Assembly (NCBI RefSeq): GCF_021538895.1
Contig: NZ_JADDRL010000006.1
Span: forward strand, 1-64,000
Reading direction: 5' to 3'
Length of the DNA stretch: 64,000 nt
Source of the DNA: Streptomyces olivochromogenes
Lineage (GTDB): Bacteria; Actinomycetota; Actinomycetes; Streptomycetales; Streptomycetaceae
Below, in pieces: positions 10,511 to 21,861 of this stretch; position 1 is the first letter of the stretch; each line of letters starts with the position of its first letter. A model generated the notes under the pieces. The model made no database searches, was not told the origin of the DNA, and worked only from the letters and a program-made list of their open reading frames with translations. Both the position numbers and the translations under genes were made by a program.

Positions 10511-11343
10511 TGAGCGTCTGGCTGCCCAGCGCGCCCTGCACCCCCGGGGCGTGCGTGGAGCCGGCGGGGTCCGCCACGGCCGTACCACGTGCCGTGCTGC
10601 GGCTCACGGGGGTCGTGATCCTGGTCCTGGCCGGGGTCGTGCTGCTCCCGCTCGGCGGGCGGATCCCCGCCGGGCCGGTCAGGTGGTGGTGCCGGGCGAT
10701 CGTACGGGTCGCCGGGGTCCGGATCCGGATCACCGGCACCGCCGCACCCACCGGCGGACTGCTCCTGGTGGCCAACCACATCTCCTGGCTGGACATCCCG
10801 CTGCTGGCCGCCGTGCGGCCGGCCCGGATGCTGGCCAAGTCCGAGATACGGCAGTGGCCGGTGGCGGGCCCGCTCGCCGCGCGCGGCGGCGTGCTGTTCA
10901 TCGAGCGTGACCGGCTGCGGGCGCTGCCGGACACGGTCGAGCGGATCGCCGACACCCTGCGCGGCGGCGCGGCGGTCACGGTCTTCCCCGAGGGCAGCAC
11001 CTGGTGCGGCCGGGCGCACGGCCACTTCCGGCGTGCCGTGTTCCAGGCCGCGCTGAACGCGGGGGTGCCGGTCCAGCCGGTCGGCATCCGCTACCGGCTC
11101 GACGGCGGGGCCGCCGGGACCGCCGCCGCGTTCGTCGGCGACGACTCGCTGCTCGCCTCGATGTGGCGGGTGGTCAAGGCGCGGGGGCTGACGGCCGAGG
11201 TGGAGGTGCGGGACGCGATCCGTCCCGGCTCGTACCCCGACCGCCGCACCCTCGCCCGCGCCGCCGAGCCGGTCATGGGCGAGCCGACCTGGACCCACAC
11301 GGCCGTCGTCGCCGACAGCGGCCGTTCCCCGAGCGCCGCCTGA
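10510..11343 (+). CDS. olsA: 1-acyl-glycerophosphate acyltransferase family, OlsA-like
   Basis: This 277-residue membrane-associated acyltransferase has an N-terminal hydrophobic helix (about residues 30-50). The PlsC motifs follow: NHISWLDIP (HX4D), then FIERDRL, FPEGSTW and VQPVGIRY. Coupled to olsB, it most likely adds the second acyl chain to lyso-ornithine lipid at the 3-hydroxyl. A role as a general lysophosphatidic acid acyltransferase (PlsC) cannot be excluded by sequence. The start is the ATG overlapping the olsB stop; longer upstream frames are read-through of the olsB region. Confidence 0.8.
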   Translation: MSVWLPSAPCTPGACVEPAGSATAVPRAVLRLTGVVILVLAGVVLLPLGGRIPAGPVRWWCRAIVRVAGVRIRITGTAAPTGGLLLVANHISWLDIPLLAAVRPARMLAKSEIRQWPVAGPLAARGGVLFIERDRLRALPDTVERIADTLRGGAAVTVFPEGSTWCGRAHGHFRRAVFQAALNAGVPVQPVGIRYRLDGGAAGTAAAFVGDDSLLASMWRVVKARGLTAEVEVRDAIRPGSYPDRRTLARAAEPVMGEPTWTHTAVVADSGRSPSAA

Positions 11344-11402
11344 CCGGGCCCACGCCGCTGTCGCCGCCCCACGGGACGCGGACGACGGTGGCGTGGGCCC
11401 GG
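11344..11402. terminator. Inverted repeat between convergent olsA and uvrA-like genes
   Basis: A perfect 13-bp inverted repeat, CCGGGCCCACGCC at 11344-11356 against 11390-11402, with a 33-base spacer, begins 1 base after the olsA stop and ends 31 bases before the stop of the opposing gene. It could act in both directions. Confidence 0.6.
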
Positions 11403-11433
11403 CTCGGCACGCAGGGCAGCGGGTGGGCCCGGT

Positions 11434-13764
11434 TCAGACCATGACGCGGGCGAGGTAGGGCGCGGTGGCGCTGTCCTTCGCCTCGGCCACCTGCGCCGGA
11501 GTGCCCGCCGCCACGATGCGGCCGCCCGCGTCGCCGCCGCCCGGTCCCAGGTCGATCACCCAGTCCGCGCCCGCGACCACCGACATGTCGTGCTCGACGA
11601 CCACCACGGTGTGCCCGGCGTCGACGAGCCCGTGCAACTGGCCCATCAGCACCTCGACATCGGCCGGGTGCAGACCGGTCGTCGGCTCGTCCAGCAGGTA
11701 CAGGGTGTGGCCGCGCCGCCCGCGCTGCAGCTCGCTCGCCAGCTTGATCCGCTGGGCCTCCCCGCCGGACAGCTCCGTCGCCGGCTGCCCGAGCCGCAGA
11801 TAGCCGAGCCCCACGTCGAGCAGCGTGCCCAGGCTGCGGGCCACGGCCGGGGTGTCCGCGAAGAACTCCGCCGCGCTCTCCACCGTGAGGTCGAGGACCT
11901 GCGCGATGTTCCGCCCCCGGTGGGTCACCCGCAGGGTCTCGGGGTTGTAGCGGGCCCCGCCGCAGTCCGGGCAGGGCGCGTATGTGCTCGGCAGGAACAG
12001 CAGCTCGACACTGACGAAACCCTCGCCCTGACAGGTCTCGCAGCGCCCTTCCGCCACGTTGAAGGAGAACCGCCCGACGCCGTAACCGCGCTCCCGTGCC
12101 TCGTCGGTGGCCGCGAACACCTTCCGGACCACGTCGAACAGCCCTGTGTAGGTGGCCAGGTTGGAGCGCGGCGTGCGCCCGATGGGCCGCTGGTCGACCG
12201 AGACCAGCCGCCCCACCCCCGCCGCCTCCTCGGTGATCTCGCCGATCAGCGTCGACTTGCCCGAGCCCGACACACCGGTGACCGCCGTGAACACGCCGAG
12301 CGGGAACTCGGCCGTCACCCCGCGCAGGTTGTGCCGGGTGACCGGCCCGACCGTCAGCCGGCCGCGCGGCGAACGCGCCGGCCGCGCCGGCGCGGGGGAG
12401 CGGTCGAAGAGGAAGCGGGCCGTCGCCGACTCCGGGACCGACGCCAGGTCCGCCACCGGGCCGCTGTGCAGCACCCGTCCGCCGTGCTCGCCGGCGCGCG
12501 GGCCCACGTCCACCAGCCAGTCGGCGCCGCGCACCACGTCCAGGTGGTGCTCCACCACGAACACCGAGTTGCCGGCCGCCTTCAGCCGGGCCAGCACCGT
12601 GAGCAGCGCCTCGGTGTCCGCCGGGTGCAGACCGGCGGACGGCTCGTCGAGGACGTACACCACACCGAAGAGTCCCGAGCGCAACTGCGTGGCGAGCCGC
12701 AGCCGTTGGAGTTCACCGGCCGAGAGGGTGGGGGCGGCGCGGTCGAGGCCGAGGTAGCCGAGACCGAGCTCGACGACCGGGGCGATACGGGACTTGAGGT
12801 CGTCGGTGAGGACGCGCGCGGCCTGGGACCCGCCGTCGAGCAGCCCGGCCAGCTCGGCCAGGGGCAGCGCGGCCAGTTCCGCGATCGTACGGCCCGCGAA
12901 GGTCACCGCCAGCGCCTCGGGCCGCAGCCGGGCGCCGCCGCACACCGGACAGGGCGCGCTGGTCAGGAAGCGCTCCGCCTTCGCCCGCAGGGTCGGGCTC
13001 TTGGAGTCCGCGAACGTCTTCATCACATACCGACGGGCACTCATGTACGTGCCCTGGTACGGGCGTTGGATGCGGTCGGCGTCCCGCACCGGGTGCACCG
13101 TGACCACCGGCTGCTCGTCGGTGAACAGGATCCACTCCCGCTCCTCGGCGGGCAGGTCGCGCCACGGCCGGTCCACGTCGTGACCGAGCGCGTCGAGGAT
13201 GTCGCGCAGGTTCTTGCCCTGCCAGGCGCCCGGCCACGCCGCGATCGCGCCCTCCCGCACGGACAGCGAGGGATCGGGGACCAGCGACTGTTCGGTCGTG
13301 CGGTGCACCCGCCCGAGGCCGTGGCACTGGGGGCACGCTCCGGCCGCCGTGTTGGGGGAGAAGGCGTCGGAGTCGAGCCGCTCGGCGCCGGGCGGATAGG
13401 TGCCGGCGCGCGAGAAGAGCATGCGCAGCGAGTTGGAGAGATTGGTGACCGTGCCGACGGAGGAGCGCGAGGTCGGCGACGAGCGGCGCTGCTGGAGCGA
13501 GACCGCCGGCGGCAGCCCCGTGATCTCCCCGACCTTCGGCGCTCCCACCTGGTGGATCAGCCTGCGCGCGTACGGCGCCACCGACTCGAAGTAGCGCCGT
13601 TGCGCCTCCGCGTACACCGTGCCGAACGCCAGCGACGACTTGCCCGAGCCGGACACGCCCGTGAAGACGACCAGCACGTCCCGCGGGATGTCCACGTCGA
13701 CGCCCTTGAGGTTGTGCTCACGGGCGCCGCGGACGCGGACGTACGGGTCGTGAGGGCTGTGCAT
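11434..13764 (-). CDS. Short UvrA-like ABC ATPase (UvrA2/DrrC type)
   Basis: This 776-residue soluble twin-ATPase has two Walker A loops ([14 protein letters not shown] near residue 35 and [14 protein letters not shown] near residue 500). It has two [16 protein letters not shown] signatures and CxxC zinc pairs in CPQCHG, CPVCGG, CETCQG and CPDCGG. Canonical UvrA is about 950 residues; the missing length fits UvrA2/DrrC proteins that lack the UvrB-interacting insertion. Relatives are linked to resistance to DNA-intercalating drugs or alkylating stress, so it may dislodge or sense drug-DNA adducts rather than take part in UvrABC repair (inference). CGGAG lies 8 bases before the ATG. No drug cluster is adjacent. 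Confidence 0.85.
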   Translation of the reverse strand: MHSPHDPYVRVRGAREHNLKGVDVDIPRDVLVVFTGVSGSGKSSLAFGTVYAEAQRRYFESVAPYARRLIHQVGAPKVGEITGLPPAVSLQQRRSSPTSRSSVGTVTNLSNSLRMLFSRAGTYPPGAERLDSDAFSPNTAAGACPQCHGLGRVHRTTEQSLVPDPSLSVREGAIAAWPGAWQGKNLRDILDALGHDVDRPWRDLPAEEREWILFTDEQPVVTVHPVRDADRIQRPYQGTYMSARRYVMKTFADSKSPTLRAKAERFLTSAPCPVCGGARLRPEALAVTFAGRTIAELAALPLAELAGLLDGGSQAARVLTDDLKSRIAPVVELGLGYLGLDRAAPTLSAGELQRLRLATQLRSGLFGVVYVLDEPSAGLHPADTEALLTVLARLKAAGNSVFVVEHHLDVVRGADWLVDVGPRAGEHGGRVLHSGPVADLASVPESATARFLFDRSPAPARPARSPRGRLTVGPVTRHNLRGVTAEFPLGVFTAVTGVSGSGKSTLIGEITEEAAGVGRLVSVDQRPIGRTPRSNLATYTGLFDVVRKVFAATDEARERGYGVGRFSFNVAEGRCETCQGEGFVSVELLFLPSTYAPCPDCGGARYNPETLRVTHRGRNIAQVLDLTVESAAEFFADTPAVARSLGTLLDVGLGYLRLGQPATELSGGEAQRIKLASELQRGRRGHTLYLLDEPTTGLHPADVEVLMGQLHGLVDAGHTVVVVEHDMSVVAGADWVIDLGPGGGDAGGRIVAAGTPAQVAEAKDSATAPYLARVMV

Positions 13765-13869
13765 CGGGGGAACTCCGTACGGGCCGGCCGGGCGGGGACA
13801 AACCCCGCGATTCTAGCCCGCGGCCCGGTGCGCCCCGCCGGCGCGGCCCTGCCTTCCCGCCGTCGCGGT

Positions 13870-14061
13870 TCAGGGGTGCGGCGGGATGTCCCGCTGCTGA
13901 CCGCCCAGCTCGTCCTTCATCCTCTGCTGGGCCGTGTCGACCTGGGACCGGTACTTGCCCTGGGTCTTGTCGTCGACGTGGTCGCCCGCCTTGTCGATGC
14001 CCTTGCCCGCCTGGTCCTCGTGGCCTTTGAGCATGCCCTTGAGCTTGTCCATGATGGACAT
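13870..14061 (-). CDS. Small hydrophilic MT0933-type antitoxin/stress protein
   Basis: This 63-residue charged protein ([20 protein letters not shown]...) resembles the actinobacterial MT0933 antitoxin family and CsbD-like stress proteins: an amphipathic start, repeated KxxGDxxDDKT-like segments, and Gln-rich helices. A GGAGG site 6 bases before the ATG sets the start. No toxin gene is adjacent; the gene is divergent from the ClpC-like chaperone, which suggests shared stress expression more than a toxin-antitoxin pair. Function is unproven. Confidence 0.75.
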   Translation of the reverse strand: MSIMDKLKGMLKGHEDQAGKGIDKAGDHVDDKTQGKYRSQVDTAQQRMKDELGGQQRDIPPHP

Positions 14062-14209
14062 GGCAACCCTCCTGCCTGATAGAGGCCCCCGCGTCCCAGC
14101 CTCACCGCCCCGGACGCGGTTCGCATCTCGGCAGGCCTCCGAATGCACGGTGCCCGGCCCTGTGCGAGCTTGGAGAACGGACGCCTGTTCCCGCAGAAAG
14201 GTCCGTCCC

Positions 14210-16705
<2,496 letters not shown>

Positions 16706-16736
16706 GGAGGCTCGGGGCCCGAAGGCCCGCAAAGGC

Positions 16737-17753
16737 TCAGGGCCCGGTGTTCTTCGCCCGGTTCACGATCCCGGCCAGCCGCCGGTAGGAGTCCAGCAGG
16801 GCCCCACGGTCGTACGTGCTGGTGGTCACGAGGACTTCCTGCGCGCCGGTCTCCTTCAGCAGCGTCTCCAGCTCGTGGGCGACCTGCTCCTCGGTGCCGG
16901 CCAGGTGCCCGGCGAGCCCGGACGCGTAGAAGTCCCGCTCCTTCGCGGTCATCGCGCGGGCGGCGGCGTCCTCGGCCGGCGGCAGGGGCGGGAAGGCGCC
17001 GTGCGTGCGCGAGTACGCCATGGACCACGCCTCCGGGATCAGCAGCCGCCGCGCCTCCTCGGGCGTGCCGGCCACCGCGACCGTGCCGGAGACGACGACG
17101 TACGGCTCCGACGCCCACGGCGACGGCCGGAACTGCTCCCGGTAGTGGTCGATGCCGCGCCGCATCCGCTCGCGGTCGCGCAGGTCGCCGATGACCATCG
17201 GCAGCCCCGCACGGGCGGCGATCCGGGCGCCCTCGCCCATGGCCAGCACGAACGGCGGCACGCTCAGCCCCTCCGCCGGGCGGGCGTGCACCCCGGTCGG
17301 GGAGGTCCCCCGGAACCAGCCCAGCAGCTCGTCGAGCTGGGCCGCGAAGTCCTCGGCGTCGTCCTTGCCGCGCCCCAGCGCCCTGCGTACGCCGTCGGTG
17401 AAGCCCACGGACCGGCCCAGACCCATGTCGATCCGCCCCGGGAACAGCGACTCCAGCACCCCGAACTGCTCGGCCACGACCAGGGGTTGGTGGTTGGGCA
17501 GCATCACCCCGCCGGTGCCGACCCGGATGGTGCGGGTCGCGGCGGCCACGGCGGCGGCCAGCACGGTCGGCGCGGACCCGGCGACCCCGGGCACCCCGTG
17601 GTGCTCGGAGACCCAGAACCGGTGGTACCCCAGCCCCTCCAGCTCCCGCGCCAGCGCGACGGTGTCCCGCAGCGCCTCGGCGTGCGTGTGCCCCTCCCGC
17701 GTACGGGAGCGGTCGAGAACGGAGAACCGGGTCCGGGCGGTCAACGAGGTCAC
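16737..17753 (-). CDS. LLM-class flavin-dependent oxidoreductase
   Basis: This 338-residue TIM-barrel enzyme of the bacterial luciferase superfamily begins LTARTRFSVLDRSR and has typical motifs: RFWVSEHHGVPGVAGSAP, IRVGTGGVMLPNHQPLVVAEQFG, FPGRIDMGLGRSVG and AMGEGARIAARAGLP. It would use FMNH2, or F420 in some relatives, to oxidise an unknown small molecule. The start is a GTG at 17753 close to the family's usual N-terminus. It converges on the ClpC-like gene and is divergent from the HAD gene. Confidence 0.8.
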   Translation of the reverse strand: MTSLTARTRFSVLDRSRTREGHTHAEALRDTVALARELEGLGYHRFWVSEHHGVPGVAGSAPTVLAAAVAAATRTIRVGTGGVMLPNHQPLVVAEQFGVLESLFPGRIDMGLGRSVGFTDGVRRALGRGKDDAEDFAAQLDELLGWFRGTSPTGVHARPAEGLSVPPFVLAMGEGARIAARAGLPMVIGDLRDRERMRRGIDHYREQFRPSPWASEPYVVVSGTVAVAGTPEEARRLLIPEAWSMAYSRTHGAFPPLPPAEDAAARAMTAKERDFYASGLAGHLAGTEEQVAHELETLLKETGAQEVLVTTSTYDRGALLDSYRRLAGIVNRAKNTGP

Positions 17754-17811
17754 ACGGATGTCAACACCGGGGAGGCCGCAGGATTCCCGGACCGTCCGGT
17801 GGGACGCAGAT

Positions 17812-17817
17812 TAGGGT
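17812..17817 (+). promoter_or_regulatory. -10 element of a leaderless promoter
   Basis: TAGGGT ends 6 bases before the GTG at 17824, and no ribosome-binding site precedes that GTG. This is the TANNNT-N6-start arrangement of leaderless actinobacterial transcripts. No convincing -35 was found. Confidence 0.45.
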
Positions 17818-17823
17818 GGTCGG

Positions 17824-18315
17824 GTGGCTGACAGCAGTGAACCCCAGGTCGCCGTGTTCGACCTCGACAACACCCTCGCCGACACCGGGCACCGGCAGCG
17901 GTTCCTGGAGCGCAGGCCGCGGGACTGGGCGGGGTTCTTCGCGGCGGCGCCGAAGGATCCGCCGCTCGCCGAGGGGGTGGCCCTGCTCCGCGAGCTGGCG
18001 GGGGAGTGCGAGATCGTGTATCTCACCGGGCGGCCCGAGCGCTGCCGGTTCGACACGCTGGACTGGCTCGCCCGGCACGGGTTGCCCGAAGGGCGTGTGT
18101 ACATGCGGCGGGACGCCGATCGCAGGCCCGCCCGGAACACCAAGCTGGAGATTTTGCGCCGCCTTGCCCGCGACCGGGTGATCCGCGTCCTCGTGGACGA
18201 CGACGAGCTGGTGTGCGACGACGCCGAACGGGCCGGGTTCACGGTCGTACGGGCGCGCTGGGCCAAGAAGTCAGCCGCGCTGAAGGACGCCCAGGAGCGG
18301 GAGGGCCGTACCTGA
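17824..18315 (+). CDS. HAD-superfamily phosphatase (polynucleotide kinase 3'-phosphatase-like)
   Basis: This 163-residue single-domain hydrolase has HAD motif I (VAVFDLDNTLAD, nucleophile D14), motif II (IVYLTGRPE), a Lys in motif III (ARNTKLEILRRL) and motif IV (VLVDDDELVCDDAE). The small size and TGRPE/DDD pattern resemble bacterial polynucleotide kinase phosphatase domains or LNS2-like proteins. The substrate is unknown. It appears to start at a leaderless GTG. Confidence 0.75.
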   Translation: MADSSEPQVAVFDLDNTLADTGHRQRFLERRPRDWAGFFAAAPKDPPLAEGVALLRELAGECEIVYLTGRPERCRFDTLDWLARHGLPEGRVYMRRDADRRPARNTKLEILRRLARDRVIRVLVDDDELVCDDAERAGFTVVRARWAKKSAALKDAQEREGRT

Positions 18316-18360
18316 GGCGCGCGGTGAGGCCGGGGGGAGCGGTCCGCCCGCGCGGGGCGG

Positions 18361-18576
18361 TCAGTCCTCGCCCTCGATGCGGAAGCCCACCTTCAGGCAG
18401 ACCTGCCAGTGCTCGATCTGCCCGTTCTCGATCTGGCCCCGCACCTGGGTGACCTCGAACCAGTCCAGGTTGCGCAGGGTGTCGTTGGCGCGGGAGATGC
18501 CGTTGCGGATGGCCTCGTCGACGCCCTCGTGCGAGGTGCCGACGATCTCCGTGAGCCGGTAGGTGTGGTTGGACAT
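18361..18576 (-). CDS. Dodecin (flavin-storage protein)
   Basis: This 71-residue protein is full length for dodecin. It begins MSNHTYRLTEIVGTSHEGVD, contains the SRANDTLRNLDWFEV helix-strand with the flavin-stacking Trp, and ends KVGFRIEGED. Dodecins form hollow dodecamers that bind flavins (or CoA) and limit free-flavin photochemistry. GAGGAG lies 7 bases before the ATG. It converges on the HAD gene; no partner is evident. Confidence 0.93.
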   Translation of the reverse strand: MSNHTYRLTEIVGTSHEGVDEAIRNGISRANDTLRNLDWFEVTQVRGQIENGQIEHWQVCLKVGFRIEGED

Positions 18577-18687
18577 GCGGGAACTCCTCTGCGCCGCTGC
18601 GCCGTGACGGATGTGTCACGCGTCACTCCACCGTGCCGTATGCGCGGGCGGAGCGCGAGATGTCGGGGCCGTACCCCGGGGTAGCCC

Positions 18688-18716
18688 TTGACCGTCGCAT
18701 TGGTCCATACCAAAAT
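18688..18716 (+). promoter_or_regulatory. Promoter of the sugar-binding lipoprotein
   Basis: TTGACC (18688-18693) and CAAAAT (18711-18716) are separated by exactly 17 bases, a good housekeeping-sigma promoter for this GC-rich genome. Transcription would start near 18723, giving a leader of about 75 bases. The spacer holds the DasR-like palindrome. Confidence 0.65.
18700..18713. promoter_or_regulatory. DasR-like (dre) operator
   Basis: TTGGTCCATACCAA has 5-bp arms TTGGT/ACCAA around CCAT. Its core TGGTCCATACCA matches 10 of 12 positions of the DasR consensus TGGTCTAGACCA. It lies between, and partly over, the -35 and -10 boxes, where binding by a GntR-type repressor would block transcription. 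Confidence 0.6.
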
Positions 18717-18798
18717 CAGCACACCCGTACGAGCCATGTGCTCGTTCCCCCCACGTCGGGCCCGTTTGCCCTGTCCGTCAGACAGAACAGGACCCCTC

Positions 18799-20085
18799 GT
18801 GAGACACGATGTGCGGCACGCTCCGCTGCGACGCCGTCTCCTCGCCCTCGTCTGTGTGTCCGCCTCCCTCGCCGCCGGGTGCGGCGTGCTGCCGGACAGC
18901 GGTGGCCACCGGCGGACGGTCACCGTGTGGCTGATGAAGGACAGCGCCTCGAAGGAGTTCCTGCGCCGCTTCACCGAGGACTTCGAGCGCGGCCACGACG
19001 ACCTCAGGCTCGACATCCGCATCCAGCAGTGGACCGGCATCGTCGACAAGGTGCAGGCCGCGCTGAAGGCGGACGGCGACCACGGGCCCGACGTCATCGA
19101 GGTCGGCAACACCCAGGTCCCGCAGTACGTGGAGGGCGGCCGGCTCACCGACCTGACCCTGGAGTCGATGCGTGACTGGGGCAAGGACCGCTGGCTGCCC
19201 GGCCTCGCCGAACCCGGCCGGGAGGACACCCAGCAGTACGGCATCCCCTGGTACGCGGCCAACCGCGTCGTCATCTACCGCAAGGACCTGTTCGAGAAGG
19301 CGGGCATCAGCGCCCCGCCGAAGACCCGCGAGCAGTGGCTCGCCGACACCGAGCGGCTCAACTCCGGCGGGAACCAGGGAATTTACCTGGCCGGACAGGA
19401 CTGGTACACGCTCTCCGGGTTCATCTGGGACGAGGGCGGCGACCTCGCCCGGCACACGGACGGCCTCTGGAAGGGCGCCCTGGACTCCCCGGCCGCCCTG
19501 CGCGGCATGGACTTCTACCGCCGGCTGCAGGCGCTCGGCGCCGGACCCGTCGGCTCGGACGAGGAACACCCGCCCCAGGCAGGCGTGTTCGCGAACGGCA
19601 AGGTGGCACAGATCGTGGCCGTGCCGGGCCTCGCCCAGGCCATCGTCCAGAAGAACCCCGAACTCGACGGCGAACTGGGCTACTTCCCCGTGCCCGGCAA
19701 GTCCGCGCAACGGCCCGGCACCGTCTTCACCGGCGGATCCGACCTCGTCGTCCCGCGCAACACCGGCAACGAGGACGGCGCCGTCGCCGTCGTCGCCGCG
19801 CTCACCGGCGCCAAGTGGGACACCGAGCTGGCCCGCACCATGAACTACGTCCCCAACAAGACGACCCTGGCGGGCGCCGTGTCCGGGGAGGAGGGGGTCG
19901 CCGCCATGGCGGCCGGAGCCGCGCACGGCCGGGCGACCCCCAGCACGCCTCAGTGGACGGCGGTCGAGGCCGACAACCCCATCAAGGAGTACATGACCCG
20001 GGTGCTCGGGGGCGCCGACCCGCAGGCCGAGGCCCGCCGTGCCTCCCGCCGGATCACCGACGCCCTGGCGCCGGGCCTCGGCTGA
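18799..20085 (+). CDS. ABC transporter sugar-binding lipoprotein (orphan)
   Basis: This 428-residue family 1 extracellular solute-binding protein has a lipobox, LAAGC, about 25 residues after the GTG at 18799. A typical SBP_bac_1 body follows (VTVWLMKDSASKEFLRRFTE, then GPDVIEVGNTQVPQYVEGG, IPWYAANRVVIYRKDLFEKAG). It should be tethered outside the membrane and hand an oligosaccharide to permeases. No permease or ATPase gene is adjacent, so it must share a transporter encoded elsewhere. The DasR-like operator hints at N-acetylglucosamine or chito-oligosaccharides (inference). An upstream in-frame start at 18688 was rejected because it lies in the promoter and would bury the signal peptide. Confidence 0.85.
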   Translation: MRHDVRHAPLRRRLLALVCVSASLAAGCGVLPDSGGHRRTVTVWLMKDSASKEFLRRFTEDFERGHDDLRLDIRIQQWTGIVDKVQAALKADGDHGPDVIEVGNTQVPQYVEGGRLTDLTLESMRDWGKDRWLPGLAEPGREDTQQYGIPWYAANRVVIYRKDLFEKAGISAPPKTREQWLADTERLNSGGNQGIYLAGQDWYTLSGFIWDEGGDLARHTDGLWKGALDSPAALRGMDFYRRLQALGAGPVGSDEEHPPQAGVFANGKVAQIVAVPGLAQAIVQKNPELDGELGYFPVPGKSAQRPGTVFTGGSDLVVPRNTGNEDGAVAVVAALTGAKWDTELARTMNYVPNKTTLAGAVSGEEGVAAMAAGAAHGRATPSTPQWTAVEADNPIKEYMTRVLGGADPQAEARRASRRITDALAPGLG

Positions 20086-20086
20086 C

Positions 20087-21049
20087 TCACCGGACCGTGC
20101 TCAGCGACAGCGCGAACCGGCCCTCCGCGTCCGTCCACCAGTGGGTCAGCTCCAGCCCCGCTCCGGCGAGTTCGGCGGCGACACCGTCCCTGCGGAACTT
20201 CGCGGACACCTCGGTGCGCAGTTCCTCGCCCGCCGCGAAGTCGACGGCGAGTTCGAGCGCCGGAACCTTCACGGACTGCTCCGTGAGCGACCGCAGCCGC
20301 ATCTCGATCCACTCGTGCTCCGCGTCCCACCGCGCCACATGCTCGAAGGCGTCCGGATCGAAGTCGGCGCCCAACTCCCGGTTGATCACGGCCAGCACGT
20401 TCTTGTTGAACTCGGCGGTCACCCCGGCCGCGTCGTCGTACGCCCGCACCAGGACCCGCTCGTCCTTGACCAGGTCCGTGCCCAGCAGCAGGCTGTCGCC
20501 CGGTGACATCAACTGTCGTACGGAGGCGAGGAACTCGGCCCGTTCGGCGGGCAGCAGGTTGCCGATCGTGCCGCCCAGGAAGGCGATCAGCCGGGGGCCG
20601 GGCGTCGCGGGCAGGGTCAGCTGGCCGGTGAAGTCGGCGATCAGGGCGTGCACGGCGAGCCCGGGCCGCTCCTCGACGAGCGACTGCCCGGCCCGGGTGA
20701 GCGCGCTCTCGCTGACGTCGACCGGCACGTAGGTGTCCAGGCCGGTGAGCGCGTCGATCAGGTAGCGGGTCTTCTCGGAGGAGCCGGAGCCCAGTTCCAC
20801 CAGCGTGCGGGCGCGGGCGGCCGCCGCGATCTCGCCGGACCGGACGTCGAGGATCTCGCGCTCGGCCCGCGTCGGGTAGTACTCGGGCAGTTCGGTGATC
20901 TTGTCGAACAGCTCACTGCCCCGGGCGTCGTAGAACCACTTCGGCGGCAGCGTCTTGGGAGTGGCGGTGAGGCCGCTTCGGACATCGGCGCGCAGCGCGG
21001 CGTCCGTCGCGTCCTCGGGGAGTGTGCGGGTGACGTACAGCGGGCTCAC
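20087..21049 (-). CDS. egtD: L-histidine N-alpha-methyltransferase (ergothioneine)
   Basis: This 320-residue protein is full length for EgtD, which makes hercynine from histidine using three SAM. Typical features are the LTRTLPED-like N-terminus ([14 protein letters not shown]), [33 protein letters not shown] (SAM loop), [19 protein letters not shown] and [17 protein letters not shown]. The GTG at 21049 overlaps the egtC stop (GTGA), and AAGGAG lies 7 bases upstream, so it is coupled. It is the last gene of the minus-strand egtA-B-C-D operon and ends 1 base from the convergent lipoprotein gene. Confidence 0.95.
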   Translation of the reverse strand: MSPLYVTRTLPEDATDAALRADVRSGLTATPKTLPPKWFYDARGSELFDKITELPEYYPTRAEREILDVRSGEIAAAARARTLVELGSGSSEKTRYLIDALTGLDTYVPVDVSESALTRAGQSLVEERPGLAVHALIADFTGQLTLPATPGPRLIAFLGGTIGNLLPAERAEFLASVRQLMSPGDSLLLGTDLVKDERVLVRAYDDAAGVTAEFNKNVLAVINRELGADFDPDAFEHVARWDAEHEWIEMRLRSLTEQSVKVPALELAVDFAAGEELRTEVSAKFRRDGVAAELAGAGLELTHWWTDAEGRFALSLSTVR

Positions 21050-21861
21050 GTACAGGGCTCCTTCGGGGATGGGGATTCCCCCGCTCGAACGGAGTCGAGG
21101 GTGGGGGAGGGTGCCCGGTCCTCGACCGGGGCGAGCCGCACGCCGGTTCGGCTCGCCGAGAGCAGCGTGCGGTCGGGCACCTTCTGCCAGTGCGGATCGT
21201 CGTCGTACGGCTCGGAGGCGACGACCGTGAGACGGCCGGGCTCCGTGCGGTGCCAGAGGGTGTCGCCCCAGGCGGTGGCGGTGATGGTCTCGCCGTCGGT
21301 GAGCAGCAGGTTGAGCCGGGACGCGGGGGCCGCCTCGGCGACCGCGCGGACCGTGTGGGCCAGGGCCTGCCCGGGCTCGTCCCCGGCGTGCAGCCGGTGC
21401 AGGACGAGGGCCCAGACGAACGCCGAGTCGGTGCGCGCCTCCATCGACAGCAGGTCCACCGCGGGCAGCCCGGGGACCAGGGGCGCCATCGACCGCGGCC
21501 AGTCCGCGACGGCGCCGTTGTGGCTGAACAGCCAGCGGCCCGCGGCGAACGGGGCCGCCGCGGCCTCCCCGTCCGCGCCCGGCAGGGTCGCGTCCCGCAC
21601 CGCGGCGAGCAGCGCGCCGGTGCGCACGACCCGGGCCAGGTCGGTGAAGGACGGGTCCGCCCAGATCGGGCCGGTCCGCCGGTAGCGGGCGGGCACGGGA
21701 TCGTCCGCCGCGTACCAGCCCACCCCGAATCCGTCGGCGTTGACCGTCCCGTAGCGCTGCCGGCGCGGTGCCCACGACTGGCGGTACAGGCCGTACGGGG
21801 GCTCCACGAGCAGTCGGCCGAGCGGCTCCTCGGGGCCCAGGTAGGCCAGATGACGGCACAT
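21046..21861 (-). CDS. egtC: Gamma-glutamyl hercynylcysteine sulfoxide amidohydrolase
   Basis: This 271-residue class II glutamine-amidotransferase-fold enzyme removes the gamma-glutamyl group from the EgtB product. The N-terminus MCRHLAYLG supplies the catalytic Cys2 after Met removal. [19 protein letters not shown] and the later [12 protein letters not shown] are family motifs. The ATG overlaps the egtB stop (TGATG) and the 3' end overlaps egtD. The C-terminal 30 residues are Pro/Ser-rich and look unstructured. Confidence 0.93.
   Translation of the reverse strand: MCRHLAYLGPEEPLGRLLVEPPYGLYRQSWAPRRQRYGTVNADGFGVGWYAADDPVPARYRRTGPIWADPSFTDLARVVRTGALLAAVRDATLPGADGEAAAAPFAAGRWLFSHNGAVADWPRSMAPLVPGLPAVDLLSMEARTDSAFVWALVLHRLHAGDEPGQALAHTVRAVAEAAPASRLNLLLTDGETITATAWGDTLWHRTEPGRLTVVASEPYDDDPHWQKVPDRTLLSASRTGVRLAPVEDRAPSPTLDSVRAGESPSPKEPCT

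Noticed and set aside
11590..14079. An 829-codon plus-strand ORF opposite the UvrA-like gene
   Set aside because: It is antisense to two ATPase domains with intact signatures and shows shadow composition rich in Arg, Gly and Pro.
16737..18315. Part of a secondary-metabolite cluster around the LLM enzyme
   Set aside because: No biosynthetic core genes (polyketide, peptide, terpene) occur in the window; LLM enzymes are common outside clusters.
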